Shown piece after piece: positions 33,930-44,105 of a stretch of 64,000 nt of DNA. Under the pieces are notes generated by a model, which ran no database searches, was not told the DNA's origin, and saw nothing but the letters and a program-made list of their open reading frames with translations. This stretch comes from JBHOQS01 sp042408875. GTDB lineage: Bacteria > Chloroflexota > UBA11872 > JBHOQS01. Every line of letters starts with the position of its first letter. Position 1 is the stretch's first letter. The position numbers were made by a program, and so were the translations under genes. Location of the stretch: assembly GCA_042408875.1 (NCBI GenBank), contig JBHOQS010000007.1, forward strand, positions 124,001-188,000. Direction: 5' to 3'.

Positions 33930-35414
33930 TCAGCTCCCTATCCTGGCACTGCCAGGGGCTTCGCCCCTCGCCGGAGTGCGCAGCAGCAGGCAGGCGGACA
34001 TCGTCAGCCCGGCGCAGAGCCAGAGCAAGGCGACCATATGCGGGAAGGTAGTGAAGTAATGGTCGAACATACCCCCGGTAAACCCACCGACCAGCGCGGC
34101 GGTCAGGCTCAGCAGCACGCCGTGCTCGGGGAACTCCAGCTGCTGCCGCGCGAGCCGGACCGCCGGAAGCAGCAGCCGTGCCACGACGATGAGGAAGGCG
34201 CTCAATCCGAGCAGGCCACTCTGCTCGGCGATCATCAGGTACAGGTTGGAGACGCCCTGGTAGAGCTCAAGCTCAGGAGCAGCGCCGAAGCCGATTCCCA
34301 GGAAGGGATAGCGGCGAATGATGTCCCAGGCATTCTGGTACTCGGTCAGGCGCATGATCGTGGCGCGGTCTTGAAGCCGGACACCGGCCAGAAAGCGCTC
34401 GACGAACAACTCGGCCTGGGGGATGAGCAGCGCCGCGGCGAGCACTGCGACCAGCACCAGCCAGGCGCGGCGGTAGCGCAGTGTGGCGACGTACAGGAGC
34501 GCGGCAGCCAGGCCGACCCAGGCTCCGCGCGAGAATGTCAGCAATAGGCAGGGCAGGATCGCCGTCGCTGCAGCGGCCAGGACCAGCCGAGGGAGGACGG
34601 GCCAGCGGACGAAGAGCTGCACCAGTGTCAGGCTTCCGGTGATGAGCAGCAGCCCGCCGAGCACATTCGGGTCGATACTCGTCGCAGTCGCGCGAATGCG
34701 CGTGGTATCGGCGATGTAGCGTACGATATCGCTCTCGGAGCGCGGGTAGCCGAGCGGGCCGAGCAGCCGCAAGATCTGGACCATGCGCTGTTCACCGGCA
34801 GCGTACAGGGCCACGCCGATAGCTCCCTCGAGGGCGCCGAGCAGGATGAGGGCGCGCACCACGAAGCGCAGGCGCGGCCAGTCGCGTACCAGGTTCACCA
34901 CAGCGAAGAAGAGGAGCACCGCGGTCAGGAGCTTCACGAAATAGCGCGCCTGCTCGCCAGTGATACCTGCGGCAGTTCCGGCGACAAAGCCGGCGCCCAT
35001 CAGGCCGCAGTAGAGCAGGAGCGGCCGGTTGACCGGCGTCGGGCGCGGGGCACCATCCTGTCTGGTCCACCAGCGAATCAGCCAGAGGCCGATCAGACCG
35101 GCTGTGGCTACATCGAGGAAGGTGGGGGCTACACCGAGCCGGACGGGTACCACGCCGAAGGGGAGCAGACAGATCACGGCTACCAGCATGGCCAGGGCAA
35201 CGCCGGCATCGGCGGCAAACCAGGCTGTGGCGCCAAGCGCGGCGAGAAGCGCTACACTCGCAAGGGGTCCCAGGTACGCCACCGCGAATCCCACCACGCC
35301 GCCGGCCGCAAGGCAGAGAGCCACAACCATGCCCCGCGCGAGCCAGGAGCCGCGCAGCAGCGTGGTGGAAGGTGCATGGCTGAGATGCGCGCCTACATCC
35401 GCTGTACGATCCAT
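33930..35414 (-). CDS. O-antigen ligase family polymerase
   Basis: Product of 494 residues with about twelve hydrophobic helices and a large periplasmic loop in the C-terminal half. Typical for the Wzy_C/O-antigen ligase family: YQNAWDIIRRYPFLGIGFGAAPE followed by SNLYLMIAEQSGLLGLSAFL, the loop His/Arg-type motif. It would polymerise or ligate the repeat unit outside the membrane. ATG 35414 with GAGGCAGAGG upstream. Confidence 0.88.
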   Translation of the reverse strand: MDRTADVGAHLSHAPSTTLLRGSWLARGMVVALCLAAGGVVGFAVAYLGPLASVALLAALGATAWFAADAGVALAMLVAVICLLPFGVVPVRLGVAPTFLDVATAGLIGLWLIRWWTRQDGAPRPTPVNRPLLLYCGLMGAGFVAGTAAGITGEQARYFVKLLTAVLLFFAVVNLVRDWPRLRFVVRALILLGALEGAIGVALYAAGEQRMVQILRLLGPLGYPRSESDIVRYIADTTRIRATATSIDPNVLGGLLLITGSLTLVQLFVRWPVLPRLVLAAAATAILPCLLLTFSRGAWVGLAAALLYVATLRYRRAWLVLVAVLAAALLIPQAELFVERFLAGVRLQDRATIMRLTEYQNAWDIIRRYPFLGIGFGAAPELELYQGVSNLYLMIAEQSGLLGLSAFLIVVARLLLPAVRLARQQLEFPEHGVLLSLTAALVGGFTGGMFDHYFTTFPHMVALLWLCAGLTMSACLLLRTPARGEAPGSARIGS

Positions 35415-35494
35415 ACGTTGCCTCTGCCTCGCTCACCTTGAGGGGGTCTGAGCCAGGAAGACGAACCCACCAGCCGCGCTGTGGAAAGCGCGGC

Positions 35495-35878
35495 TCACGA
35501 CGTAGTTCCCGCGCCAGTATCCGGGCCCTGTGCCCCCGCTGCGCCGCGCTGAGCCTGGTAGCGCGCATAGTCTTCGGCGGTGACGAAGTCGCCCCCCTCC
35601 ACCTCACGCGAGAGCTCGCGTCGGGCCGAATCAAACGTCATCTCCAGATGCAGCCGGCGGAAGCAGGCGCCGCTGCCGACGATCTCCTTGCGCAGCACAT
35701 AGCCGCTGGCACTATCGGAGGCGCTGCCCTCGTCGAACTCCTGCGCCAGGTCGGTCGTGGGGTTGATACGCACCCGGATGACCTCACCGCAGGACCGGCA
35801 GCGCACGTAGACGTAGAGCGCGTCGCGGTCGCTGCCGGCGCCGCCTCCGCTGAACAGGCGTTTCAGGAAGTCGAACAT
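35495..35878 (-). CDS. Conserved zinc-ribbon-like protein
   Basis: Product of 127 residues. It begins MFDFLKRLFSGGG and has one CRSCGEV knuckle, then a strand-rich part (GYVLRKEIVGSGACFRRLHLEMTFD) and GGDFVTAEDY. The family is recurrent in Chloroflexota by my recollection, but its function is unknown. Its start overlaps the end of the upstream GT2 gene by 16 bases, so it belongs to the polysaccharide operon by position only. Confidence 0.7.
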   Translation of the reverse strand: MFDFLKRLFSGGGAGSDRDALYVYVRCRSCGEVIRVRINPTTDLAQEFDEGSASDSASGYVLRKEIVGSGACFRRLHLEMTFDSARRELSREVEGGDFVTAEDYARYQAQRGAAGAQGPDTGAGTTS

Positions 35879-36894
35879 CGCTGCTGCCGTCCGTCTTCTG
35901 CTGTCCTGACCACGGCGGTCCTGGCCAAGAATGACTCGAGCTCTTGTACCGGCACACGACGGCCAGCCTGGACTAGGCGGCGCTTGCCGAGCATGCGCGG
36001 CAGCAGCAGCAGACCGGCGAGCTGACCGCGCAGCCGCGCCTGCGCGGCCGGCGAGCGGGCATGCCGCAGGGCTTCCAGCGTGATACGAAGCTGCGCCCGC
36101 AGGATCGCTCGCCAGTGCCGCCGGAGCAGCGGCGCCGGCACATCTTTCGCCAGCACCGCGATGAAGTTCCGCCCACAGTAGTAGCTCGCCAGCGGCCCGC
36201 CGCCGGTGGCGCTCAGGCGGTGATAGACGACCGCGTCCGGCACGAAGAGCCCGCGGTGCCCGCGCAGGGCTGCACGCCAGGCCAGGTCCACGTCCTCACA
36301 GTACTGTATCAGATCGCTGTCCAGGAGACCGACATCGTCCAGCAAGTGGCGGCGGTAGGCCGCGGCGGCACCACACGCGGCGAAGACCTCCCAGCAGGTG
36401 TCGTACTGGCCGTGGTCCTCCTGCCACACTCCACGGCTGCCCGGCACACCGTCCAGCCCGTAGAAATCGCCGGCGGAGTGCAACACAGTGCGCCGGTCCC
36501 ATAGCAGTAGCTTACAGGCGAAGAACGCCGCCTCGGGATGTGCCTGCGCCGCGCGCGCCAGGGCCTCCAGCCACCCGGCCTCAGGTTCGGTATCGTTGTT
36601 CAGCAAACAGATGATCTCTCCACGGCTGGCCATAATACCATCGTTGGCGGCGCGCACAAAGCCGCCGTTGCGCGGCCGGGCGACGACTTGCACCCAGGGG
36701 TAGTTGCGCCGAAGCAGCGCGACGGACTCATCAGTCGAGCCATCGTCCACGACGATCGTTTCGAAGCTGCGGAACCGCTGCCGCGCCAGCGCATCCAGGC
36801 ATGCAGGTAGGAGCGCGGCGCCGTTCCAGGTCGGGACGATCACGCTAAAGCACGGGCGCAGCGTCGAGCGGGTCCTGAGCAGGGTGCTCCTCAT
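35863..36894 (-). CDS. Glycosyltransferase family 2
   Basis: Product of 343 residues from ATG 36894, which overlaps the rmlD stop as ATGA. Motifs: FSVIVPTWNGAALL, TIVVDDGSTDES, ARPRNGGFVRAANDG, CLLNNDTEPEAGW (metal site) and QYCEDVDLAWRA. It resembles rhamnosyltransferase-like GT2 enzymes, consistent with its coupling to the rhamnose pathway gene rmlD. The C-terminus is a basic helix without clear membrane span. Confidence 0.9.
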   Translation of the reverse strand: MRSTLLRTRSTLRPCFSVIVPTWNGAALLPACLDALARQRFRSFETIVVDDGSTDESVALLRRNYPWVQVVARPRNGGFVRAANDGIMASRGEIICLLNNDTEPEAGWLEALARAAQAHPEAAFFACKLLLWDRRTVLHSAGDFYGLDGVPGSRGVWQEDHGQYDTCWEVFAACGAAAAYRRHLLDDVGLLDSDLIQYCEDVDLAWRAALRGHRGLFVPDAVVYHRLSATGGGPLASYYCGRNFIAVLAKDVPAPLLRRHWRAILRAQLRITLEALRHARSPAAQARLRGQLAGLLLLPRMLGKRRLVQAGRRVPVQELESFLARTAVVRTAEDGRQQRCSTS

Positions 36895-37739
36895 GCCAGT
36901 GTTGCCAGCAGGCGGCGCACATAGTCCTGCACGGCGTCTTGCCAAGGACGCAGGCGGATGCCGTAGAGCCGGGCAGCGCGCACATTCGCCAGCACACCGT
37001 TGCGGGGCCGCGCCGCCGGGCGCGGATAGCTTGCCGCCGGGACCGGCAGCAGCGTGCACTCCCGCCGCCCGGCGGCGGCCAGCACCGCCTGGGCCCATTC
37101 GAATGCCGAGGCGCTCCCATCGTTGGTCAGGTGGAAGACACCGGCCGGACGGGGCTGCGCCGCACAGAGTTGCAGCAGGGCAGTGGCAAGATCGGCCGCG
37201 TACGTCGGAGCGGCTACCTCGTCAGCCAGGTAGCGCAGCGTTGCCCCTGGGGCCGCCCGCTCCAGGAGTGAGGTCACGAAGTTGCGCTTGCCGTCGCCAT
37301 AAACCCAGGAGGGACGCACCACCGCGGCGCCGGGCACAGCCAGGGCGAGGTACTCGCCTTCCAGCTTCGTGCGGCCGTAGACGGAGAGTGGGTTCGGAGC
37401 GTCATCCTCCAGGTACGGGCTATCCTTCGTGCCGTCGAACACGAAGTTCGTGCTGATGTAGATAAGGTATGCGCCGGTCTCGGCGGCGGCTGCAGCGACA
37501 TGACGCGTGCCCAGCACATTGATGCGCTCGGCAGCGTCCGGGTCGCGCTCGCAGCCGTCCACGTCGGTCATCGCCGCGGCGTGGATGATCACCTCAGGCT
37601 GCATCGCCGCGATGGTGCGCTCAACAGCGTGCTGCTCGGTCACGTCGAGCTCAGCATGGCGCACGGCCCGCACATAGGGTGAGGCCTGGGCGAGGGCGCG
37701 ACCGAGCTGTCCGCCGCCACCGGTCACCAGGATACGCAT
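36891..37739 (-). CDS. rfbD: dTDP-4-dehydrorhamnose reductase
   Basis: Product of 282 residues from ATG 37739, GGAGG 4 bases upstream. RmlD/RfbD features: MRILVTGGGGQLGRAL, AMTDVDGCERDP, STNFVFDG, YGRTKLEGE (catalytic Tyr and Lys), RPSWVYGDGKRNFV and D-x-VAAPTYAADLA. It reduces dTDP-4-keto-L-rhamnose to dTDP-L-rhamnose. The other rml genes are not in the window. Its start overlaps the stop of a small membrane-protein gene by one base (TGATG). Confidence 0.93.
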   Translation of the reverse strand: MRILVTGGGGQLGRALAQASPYVRAVRHAELDVTEQHAVERTIAAMQPEVIIHAAAMTDVDGCERDPDAAERINVLGTRHVAAAAAETGAYLIYISTNFVFDGTKDSPYLEDDAPNPLSVYGRTKLEGEYLALAVPGAAVVRPSWVYGDGKRNFVTSLLERAAPGATLRYLADEVAAPTYAADLATALLQLCAAQPRPAGVFHLTNDGSASAFEWAQAVLAAAGRRECTLLPVPAASYPRPAARPRNGVLANVRAARLYGIRLRPWQDAVQDYVRRLLATLA

Positions 37740-37945
37740 CACTCCTCCCAGGAGATCACCCAGACGCACGCCGCAGCAAGCAGCACGCAGATCATGGCGA
37801 GAAAGCCAAGCTGCCGCCCGCTCAGCCCGGCGTCCTGACTGGTCAGGAGCAGGATCAGTACCATCCCCACGGCCAGGCCGAGCCATGTCAGCAACCGCGG
37901 GTGGCGCTGCCAGAGATCGAGCACGCGTGCAAACATCCCCTTCAC
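37739..37945 (-). CDS. Small two-helix membrane protein
   Basis: Product of 68 residues: a basic N-terminus (LDLWQRHPRLLTWL), then two hydrophobic helices (WLGLAVGMVLILLLTS, LGFLAMICVLLAAACVWVIS) ending in EE. Start GTG 37945 overlaps the stop of the preceding small gene (GTGA); ATG 37936 is an alternative. It overlaps rmlD at its end. No family recognised; the tight coupling argues that it is real. Confidence 0.65.
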   Translation of the reverse strand: MKGMFARVLDLWQRHPRLLTWLGLAVGMVLILLLTSQDAGLSGRQLGFLAMICVLLAAACVWVISWEE

Positions 37946-38082
37946 TCCCGCTTCCTAGCGCGCGACCCGATCAGGGCCATCGCGATGGCCAGCGCCAGCG
38001 CCAGCAGCGTCGCCGGGCTGGTCGCCACGCCCATCCAGTACACGATAGTATCGATCAAAGGCCCGTTCGAGGCGGGTTCCAC
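37942..38082 (-). CDS. Very small single-pass membrane protein
   Basis: Product of 46 residues: MEPASNGPLIDTIVYWMGVA then a hydrophobic ATLLALALAIAMALIG and a basic tail SRARKRE. GTG 38082 follows GAGGGG at 8 bases, and its stop overlaps the next gene's start as GTGA. The spacing, RBS, positive-inside tail and hydrophobic segment support a real gene. Function unknown. Confidence 0.6.
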   Translation of the reverse strand: MEPASNGPLIDTIVYWMGVATSPATLLALALAIAMALIGSRARKRE

Positions 38083-38094
38083 GATAGATTCCCC

Positions 38095-38640
38095 TCACTG
38101 CCGGGATGTCTCACTGGCAGACGGTCGCTGTGCCAGGACGGTCTGGATCAGGCTCCGCTCGCTGGCGAACAGGTGCGCCGGCAGCTCGTGCAGGGCGAAG
38201 AAGCGGCACTCGCTCACCTCATCCGACGGGCGGAATACGCCGCCACAGAGCCGGCATTCAAACGTGATTTCGATCTTTGGGCGGCTGCGCCTGGCCTGTA
38301 CGCGCAGCACGCGCTCAGCCGCTACCTCCAGGCCAGTCTCTTCGCGCACCTCGCGGGCGATGGCTTCCTCCAGAGTCTCGCCTCGCAGCACGTGTCCGCT
38401 GGGCAGCCCCCAGGGCCGCTGGCCGCGGTAAGTGTGCTTGACCAGCAGCACGCGGCCGTTGCCGTCCGGGATCACTGCACTCACGCCGACGAGAAACTTC
38501 TGGCTGGACAGCCATGCCACTGTCCACCACACCGCTGACGGGATCGGGAGCCGGCCCCAGACGCGGTACAGCACACGTCGCAGCCCTGCCAGCGTCGTAC
38601 GTGATGAGTGCCTGCCGGGTGATGTCGCTAGCTCTTCCAC
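38095..38640 (-). CDS. NUDIX hydrolase
   Basis: Product of 181 residues. A basic, Trp-rich N-terminus (about 1-50) precedes a NUDIX domain with VSAVIPDGNGRVLLVKHTY and the box GHVLRGETLEEAIAREVREETGL, matching the consensus fully. It hydrolyses a nucleoside diphosphate linked to another group; substrate unknown, perhaps a nucleotide sugar or oxidised nucleotide. Start GTG 38640 overlaps the preceding 35-codon gene by 13 bases. Confidence 0.88.
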   Translation of the reverse strand: MEELATSPGRHSSRTTLAGLRRVLYRVWGRLPIPSAVWWTVAWLSSQKFLVGVSAVIPDGNGRVLLVKHTYRGQRPWGLPSGHVLRGETLEEAIAREVREETGLEVAAERVLRVQARRSRPKIEITFECRLCGGVFRPSDEVSECRFFALHELPAHLFASERSLIQTVLAQRPSASETSRQ

Positions 38641-38735
38641 AGGATGTATGCAAGGCCGACGGCAAGAAGGAGCAGCACCAACATCGCTACTTCGCCGGCG
38701 CCGCTAATCGGAGGCCCCCCGGAGGTGCTGAACAT
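38628..38735 (-). CDS. 35-residue membrane peptide
   Basis: MFSTSGGPPISGAGEVAM followed by a single hydrophobic helix LVLLLLAVGLAYILW and a terminal KS. ATG 38735 is preceded by TAGGAG at 8 bases and by an extended -10 promoter at 38804-38812. The stop lies inside the NUDIX start region. Too small for homology; kept because promoter, RBS and overlap agree. Confidence 0.5.
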   Translation of the reverse strand: MFSTSGGPPISGAGEVAMLVLLLLAVGLAYILWKS

Positions 38736-38803
38736 GGCTATACTCCTACCGGCATGCCGGCGTGACTGGCAGCACGCCAGCTGCGCCCCAACGAACCGCT
38801 GTG

Positions 38804-38812
38804 ATTGTAGCA
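38804..38812 (-). promoter_or_regulatory. Extended -10 promoter
   Basis: Minus strand TGC-TACAAT (hexamer 38804-38809). It would drive the 35-residue peptide, the NUDIX gene and possibly the polysaccharide cluster downstream. No clear -35. Confidence 0.55.
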
Positions 38813-38857
38813 AGGAGGGGTGCGCCGGTCCAGCGGCGGCCGGCGCTGCCATCGCGT

Positions 38858-39142
38858 TCAGGCCGTCTCGCGGAACACTGCCGGCCGCATATGCCACTCG
38901 GGGTGAGCGCCAACCTCCTCTTTGGTCAGCGCGAGGCGGACCGTGCCCTGCTCAACGGCCGTGACTGCATTCCAGGGGATGTAAAAATCGCGCTTGACGA
39001 GGAAACCCTGCCGCACGTGCAGATAGCTGCCCTCGTCGCCGGTGCCGACCAGGACCTCCTGCACCTTGCCGAGGTGCTGGTTATCCGCCGTGCGTACCTG
39101 GAAGCCCTCCCGCACCTGGCCGATGTTGATCGGTGTCTCCAT
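38858..39142 (-). CDS. PRC-barrel/DUF2171-like protein
   Basis: Product of 94 residues from ATG 39142 with GGAGGTG just upstream. Small beta protein: INIGQVREGFQVRTADNQHLGKVQEVLVG...YLHVRQG, then DFYIPWNAVTAVEQGTVRLALTKEEV. This is the PRC-barrel-type pattern found in small stress or photosynthesis-related proteins of Chloroflexota and Deinococcota. No partner evident. Confidence 0.7.
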   Translation of the reverse strand: METPINIGQVREGFQVRTADNQHLGKVQEVLVGTGDEGSYLHVRQGFLVKRDFYIPWNAVTAVEQGTVRLALTKEEVGAHPEWHMRPAVFRETA

Positions 39143-39289
39143 AAACCACACCTCCAATCCGGCACATGTTTGCTCTGGCCTGCTGCTCCGGCAGATACCC
39201 CTGCGCCTGAGCGGCAGCCAGGCCCTGGCGGTACGCTTCCCTACCCCTTTAGACTACACCCGCACACAGGGGGTATGTCAACCAGTCAC

Positions 39290-39319
39290 TTGGAGCAATC
39301 GCAGGCACGGTGCTATACT
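39290..39319 (+). promoter_or_regulatory. Promoter of the arsR-ATPase operon
   Basis: TTGGAG (39290-39295), 18 bases, TATACT (39314-39319) with TGC immediately before it. No classical SmtB/ArsR palindrome was seen between it and the gene start. Confidence 0.6.
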
Positions 39320-39358
39320 CTAGATAGACGATTTAGCAATTATGCAGATGATACGGTA

Positions 39359-39828
39359 ATGTCGGGGGCTCCAGCGATGCGGGAGATCGAGACTGTGACT
39401 GCAGCACATGTGGCAGGAACGGCGTCGCCGGAGGCTGGTCGGGCCGAGCGGTGCGAGGTGCGGCAGATCAACCCGGAGAAGGTCGAGCGAGCGCGGGCGC
39501 TTCTGCTTGACGACGACCAATACATGGCGCTGGCCGAGACCTTCCGCGCCTTGGGCGATTCCAGCCGTGCCAAAATCCTGTATTCGTTGCTGCATCAGGA
39601 ACTCTGCGTCTGTGACCTGGCCGCAGTGGTCGGCGTCAGCGAATCCGCGGTCTCGCAGCACCTGCGTATCCTGCGCAGCCTGCGGCTAGTGAAGAGCCGC
39701 CGCGAAGGCAAGGTCGTGTTCTACTCCCTGGATGATGGGCACATCCGCATCCTGCTCAACGTGTGCTTGAGCCACATGCGGCACGCCGAGGGGGCTCCTG
39801 GACTTGAAGACCGTGCGGGAGGGCAGCC

Positions 39829-39832
<4 letters not shown>
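39359..39832 (+). CDS. ArsR/SmtB-family metal-sensing repressor
   Basis: Product of 157 residues. Winged helix: FRALGDSSRAKILYSLLHQELCVCDLAAVVGVSESAVSQHLRILRSLRLVKSRREGKVVFYSLDD. The ELCVCDL motif (Cys83, Cys85) at helix alpha3 and DDGHIRILLNVCLSHMRHAEG at alpha5 resemble the zinc/cadmium sensors of the SmtB/CadC/ZiaR type. Metal binding should release it from the promoter. It overlaps the metal ATPase by four bases (GTGA). Start ATG 39359 has only a weak RBS; ATG 39377 is possible. Confidence 0.88.
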
Positions 39833-42108
<2,276 letters not shown>

Positions 42109-42144
42109 CCTCCTGCACGGCAGAGCGTATCTATACCTTGAATC

Positions 42145-43023
42145 CTACGCGTCTACCGTAGCCTGAGCAGCTCCTGCTAAAGCCTGGCCACCGGTTCGTG
42201 CACTCGCTCGTGTGTATGGCGCGAGTAGCAGCATGGTCAGGGCCGCCAGCGCCAGGGTAATCGGCACCAGCACGTAGACCAGCGCCGGGCTGGCGGTAGG
42301 GTCATGTCGCCAGAGCATGACAGCGCCCATCGCCAGGACCGAGGTCGCCTGTAACGTCATGAAGGAGGCCACGCCGTAGGCTGCCCTGAGCGCGGTCGCG
42401 CTGTCGCGCCACAGGCCCGCGCCAGTGGCCAGGCAGATCGGCACGATCACACCGAGGTCTACCAGGCGGATCAGCCAGAATGCACTCGGCGCTTCCGCGT
42501 AGGCCAGCGCATCCGCAGGCGATGACAGCGCACCGGTAACGGCAAGCTCAACGAGCTGAGTGATCCAGGCGAGCCCGATTGCACTGGCACCGGCGATCAG
42601 CACAGTGCCGAGGCTGCGCATGAGCCAGGACGGTGGCCTGGGCGGCTGCAGATCGAGCGCTGCCCAGGCTCGGGCAGTGATGAGCCAGCTTAGCATGACC
42701 AGTACTAAATAAAGGAGAAAAAAGCGCTCATTGTTGCCTGGGTAGCGTGTGTAGTCTGCGCCCAGCACTGCGGCTGCGGCGTAGTAGAGGGTGGCCGGTC
42801 CGGCGCCGAGCGCGAGCGGCGCTGCCAGGCGATGACCACGGCGCCAGAGCCAGGCCGCCGCCAGCGCCACCGGCGCCACGAGCACGAGCATCGCCGCGTC
42901 GGCGCCGAGCGTCTGGTTCAAGGCGTTCGCGCTGACCCGCCACTGGATCAGGCCCAGCCCCAGCGGGCCGAGCACGGCCGCCGCAGCTACCCCAAGTGCG
43001 AGCATAAGTAATGTGTAGACCAT
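42145..43023 (-). CDS. Polytopic membrane protein of unknown function
   Basis: Product of 292 residues with about eight hydrophobic helices and almost no charged loops. No family recognised. ATG 43023 is preceded by AAGGA at 6-7 bases. It converges on the ATPase gene. A conserved-looking YTRYPGNNERFFLLY loop lies between helices 3 and 4. Confidence 0.65.
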   Translation of the reverse strand: MVYTLLMLALGVAAAAVLGPLGLGLIQWRVSANALNQTLGADAAMLVLVAPVALAAAWLWRRGHRLAAPLALGAGPATLYYAAAAVLGADYTRYPGNNERFFLLYLVLVMLSWLITARAWAALDLQPPRPPSWLMRSLGTVLIAGASAIGLAWITQLVELAVTGALSSPADALAYAEAPSAFWLIRLVDLGVIVPICLATGAGLWRDSATALRAAYGVASFMTLQATSVLAMGAVMLWRHDPTASPALVYVLVPITLALAALTMLLLAPYTRASARTGGQALAGAAQATVDA

Positions 43024-43183
43024 CCCAGTTCCTTTCGTACGCTGAGCGCACCGCTTCTCCAGCGCCTAGCTACCCAGGGGTCTGGTCGCCTGCCCTGCCT
43101 CACCGCAAAGCGAGCTGTCCTGAAGCCACCTCCTGGGCCATGCCGTGCATGTTCGCCGGGAACGATCGCCGGCATGCGGACGT

Positions 43184-43363
43184 TCACAGTGACCGGCCCG
43201 GGATAGCCTGCCGCTCGGAGATCGCCCGGCGATGCGGCCGCAGCCACAGGTCAACCGCCAGCACGGCGAGCAGCGCCCCGGCGGCGAAGTAGAGGACCTG
43301 GAGCGATAGCATCAAGCCCCCGTGCGTGCCGACGAGCAGTTCGGCAGTCTCGTCAGCGGTCAC
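43184..43363 (-). pseudogene. Detached C-terminal part of the 43353-43688 membrane protein
   Basis: From GTG 43363 a frame of 59 codons reads TADETAELLVGTHGGLM, then LSLQVLYFAAGALLAVLAVDLW and a basic tail. The LLVGTHGGLM is the second copy of the last residues of the neighbouring gene. Removing the 61-bp duplication joins the two parts into one open frame of 147 residues, so this is best read as the lost C-terminal helix. It could still be translated from GTG 43363. Confidence 0.6.
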
Positions 43364-43400
43364 GGCGCACCATCAAGCCCCCGTGCGTGCCGACGAGCAG
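43310..43400. repeat. 30-bp direct repeat, 61-bp period
   Basis: A 30-base sequence (CATCAAGCCC...CGACGAGCAG) occurs identically at 43310-43339 and 43371-43400. The gap is 31 bases. It lies inside the coding region of a membrane protein. Confidence 0.95.
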
Positions 43401-43688
43401 GATCTCACCAACGATCCAGCCGGCCTGGATGAGCCCGGCGGCAAGCGCGGCCGGCAGGGCCAGCGGATGGGCCAGTAGCAGCAGCGCCGCAGCCACGAGA
43501 GCGCTGCCGCCCACGACAGCGCCCAGGATCATGCCGGGGATAAGGTAGCTAGAAAACAGAGTGCCCGCGAGCCACTCGGGTGGAAGAGCGATCCCGCCGC
43601 CGACAAGCCCGATACCACCGGCGATGGCCGATACGGCGATGAATGCCTCCAGGACAACGATTGCGATGCGCCCAATTCGCTGGTTCAT
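43353..43688 (-). CDS. Small membrane protein, truncated by a duplication
   Basis: Product of 111 residues from ATG 43688 (GAGGAAG upstream). Three hydrophobic helices: IAIVVLEAFIAVSAIAGGIGLV, LIPGMILGAVVGGSALVAAALLLL and ALPAALAAGLIQAGWIVGEILL, then VGTHGGLM and a short VRRDR end. The 61-bp repeat (61 is not a multiple of three) shifts the frame after GGLM, removing a fourth helix still encoded at 43184-43340. Function unknown. Confidence 0.7.
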   Translation of the reverse strand: MNQRIGRIAIVVLEAFIAVSAIAGGIGLVGGGIALPPEWLAGTLFSSYLIPGMILGAVVGGSALVAAALLLLAHPLALPAALAAGLIQAGWIVGEILLVGTHGGLMVRRDR

Positions 43689-44105
43689 TGACGACTTCCT
43701 CGTACAATCGTCTCGACCATGCATCCCTGCATTCCTATCTCTTCGCCCTTAGCGTACGCCCCAGCGGAGGGCGCCGCATCAGGAAAAAACCCTTGCCTAG
43801 TATCGTGATTAAGTGTGAGGAAATACAACGCGTAAGACTGGGGCTGGCGCAGCCACCCGGGGCCTGAAGCGGGCAGGAAGGGAGGGCTCTGCTGATCCGC
43901 TGGGGGATGCCGGCAGTGCGGCGTGCCGCCACGAGCAGTCGTATAGGGGTGCGCCTGCGGGCAGGGTCGCCGCAAGCCGCTAGAGCGCATGGCTGCGCGT
44001 TGCCACAAGTGGTAGTGCAGCGGGACTGGATCACCATTTTGGGGCAGGAAAAGGGAAAGGGGCTGGCAACCGGCCAGCCCCCGCCGCACTGGGCGAGAGG
44101 GAGCG
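43689..44105. other. Intergenic region downstream of the SelW-like gene
   Basis: No gene seen. It contains the terminator at 44049-44081 and otherwise unremarkable GC-rich sequence with a short A-rich part near 43780-43815. Confidence 0.55.
44049..44081 (-). terminator. Rho-independent terminator of the SelW-like gene
   Basis: GGGGCTGGC and GCCAGCCCC (44059-44067 and 44073-44081) close a 5-base loop; on the minus strand a TTTCCCTTTT tail follows. It ends transcription 25 bases past the stop codon. Confidence 0.8.

Noticed and set aside
32702..34051. Plus-strand frame opposite the GT4 gene
   Set aside because: Opposite a clear glycosyltransferase; no homology seen.
39300..39358. SmtB-type operator between promoter and arsR
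   Set aside because: No inverted repeat of the expected 12-2-12 kind was found by eye.
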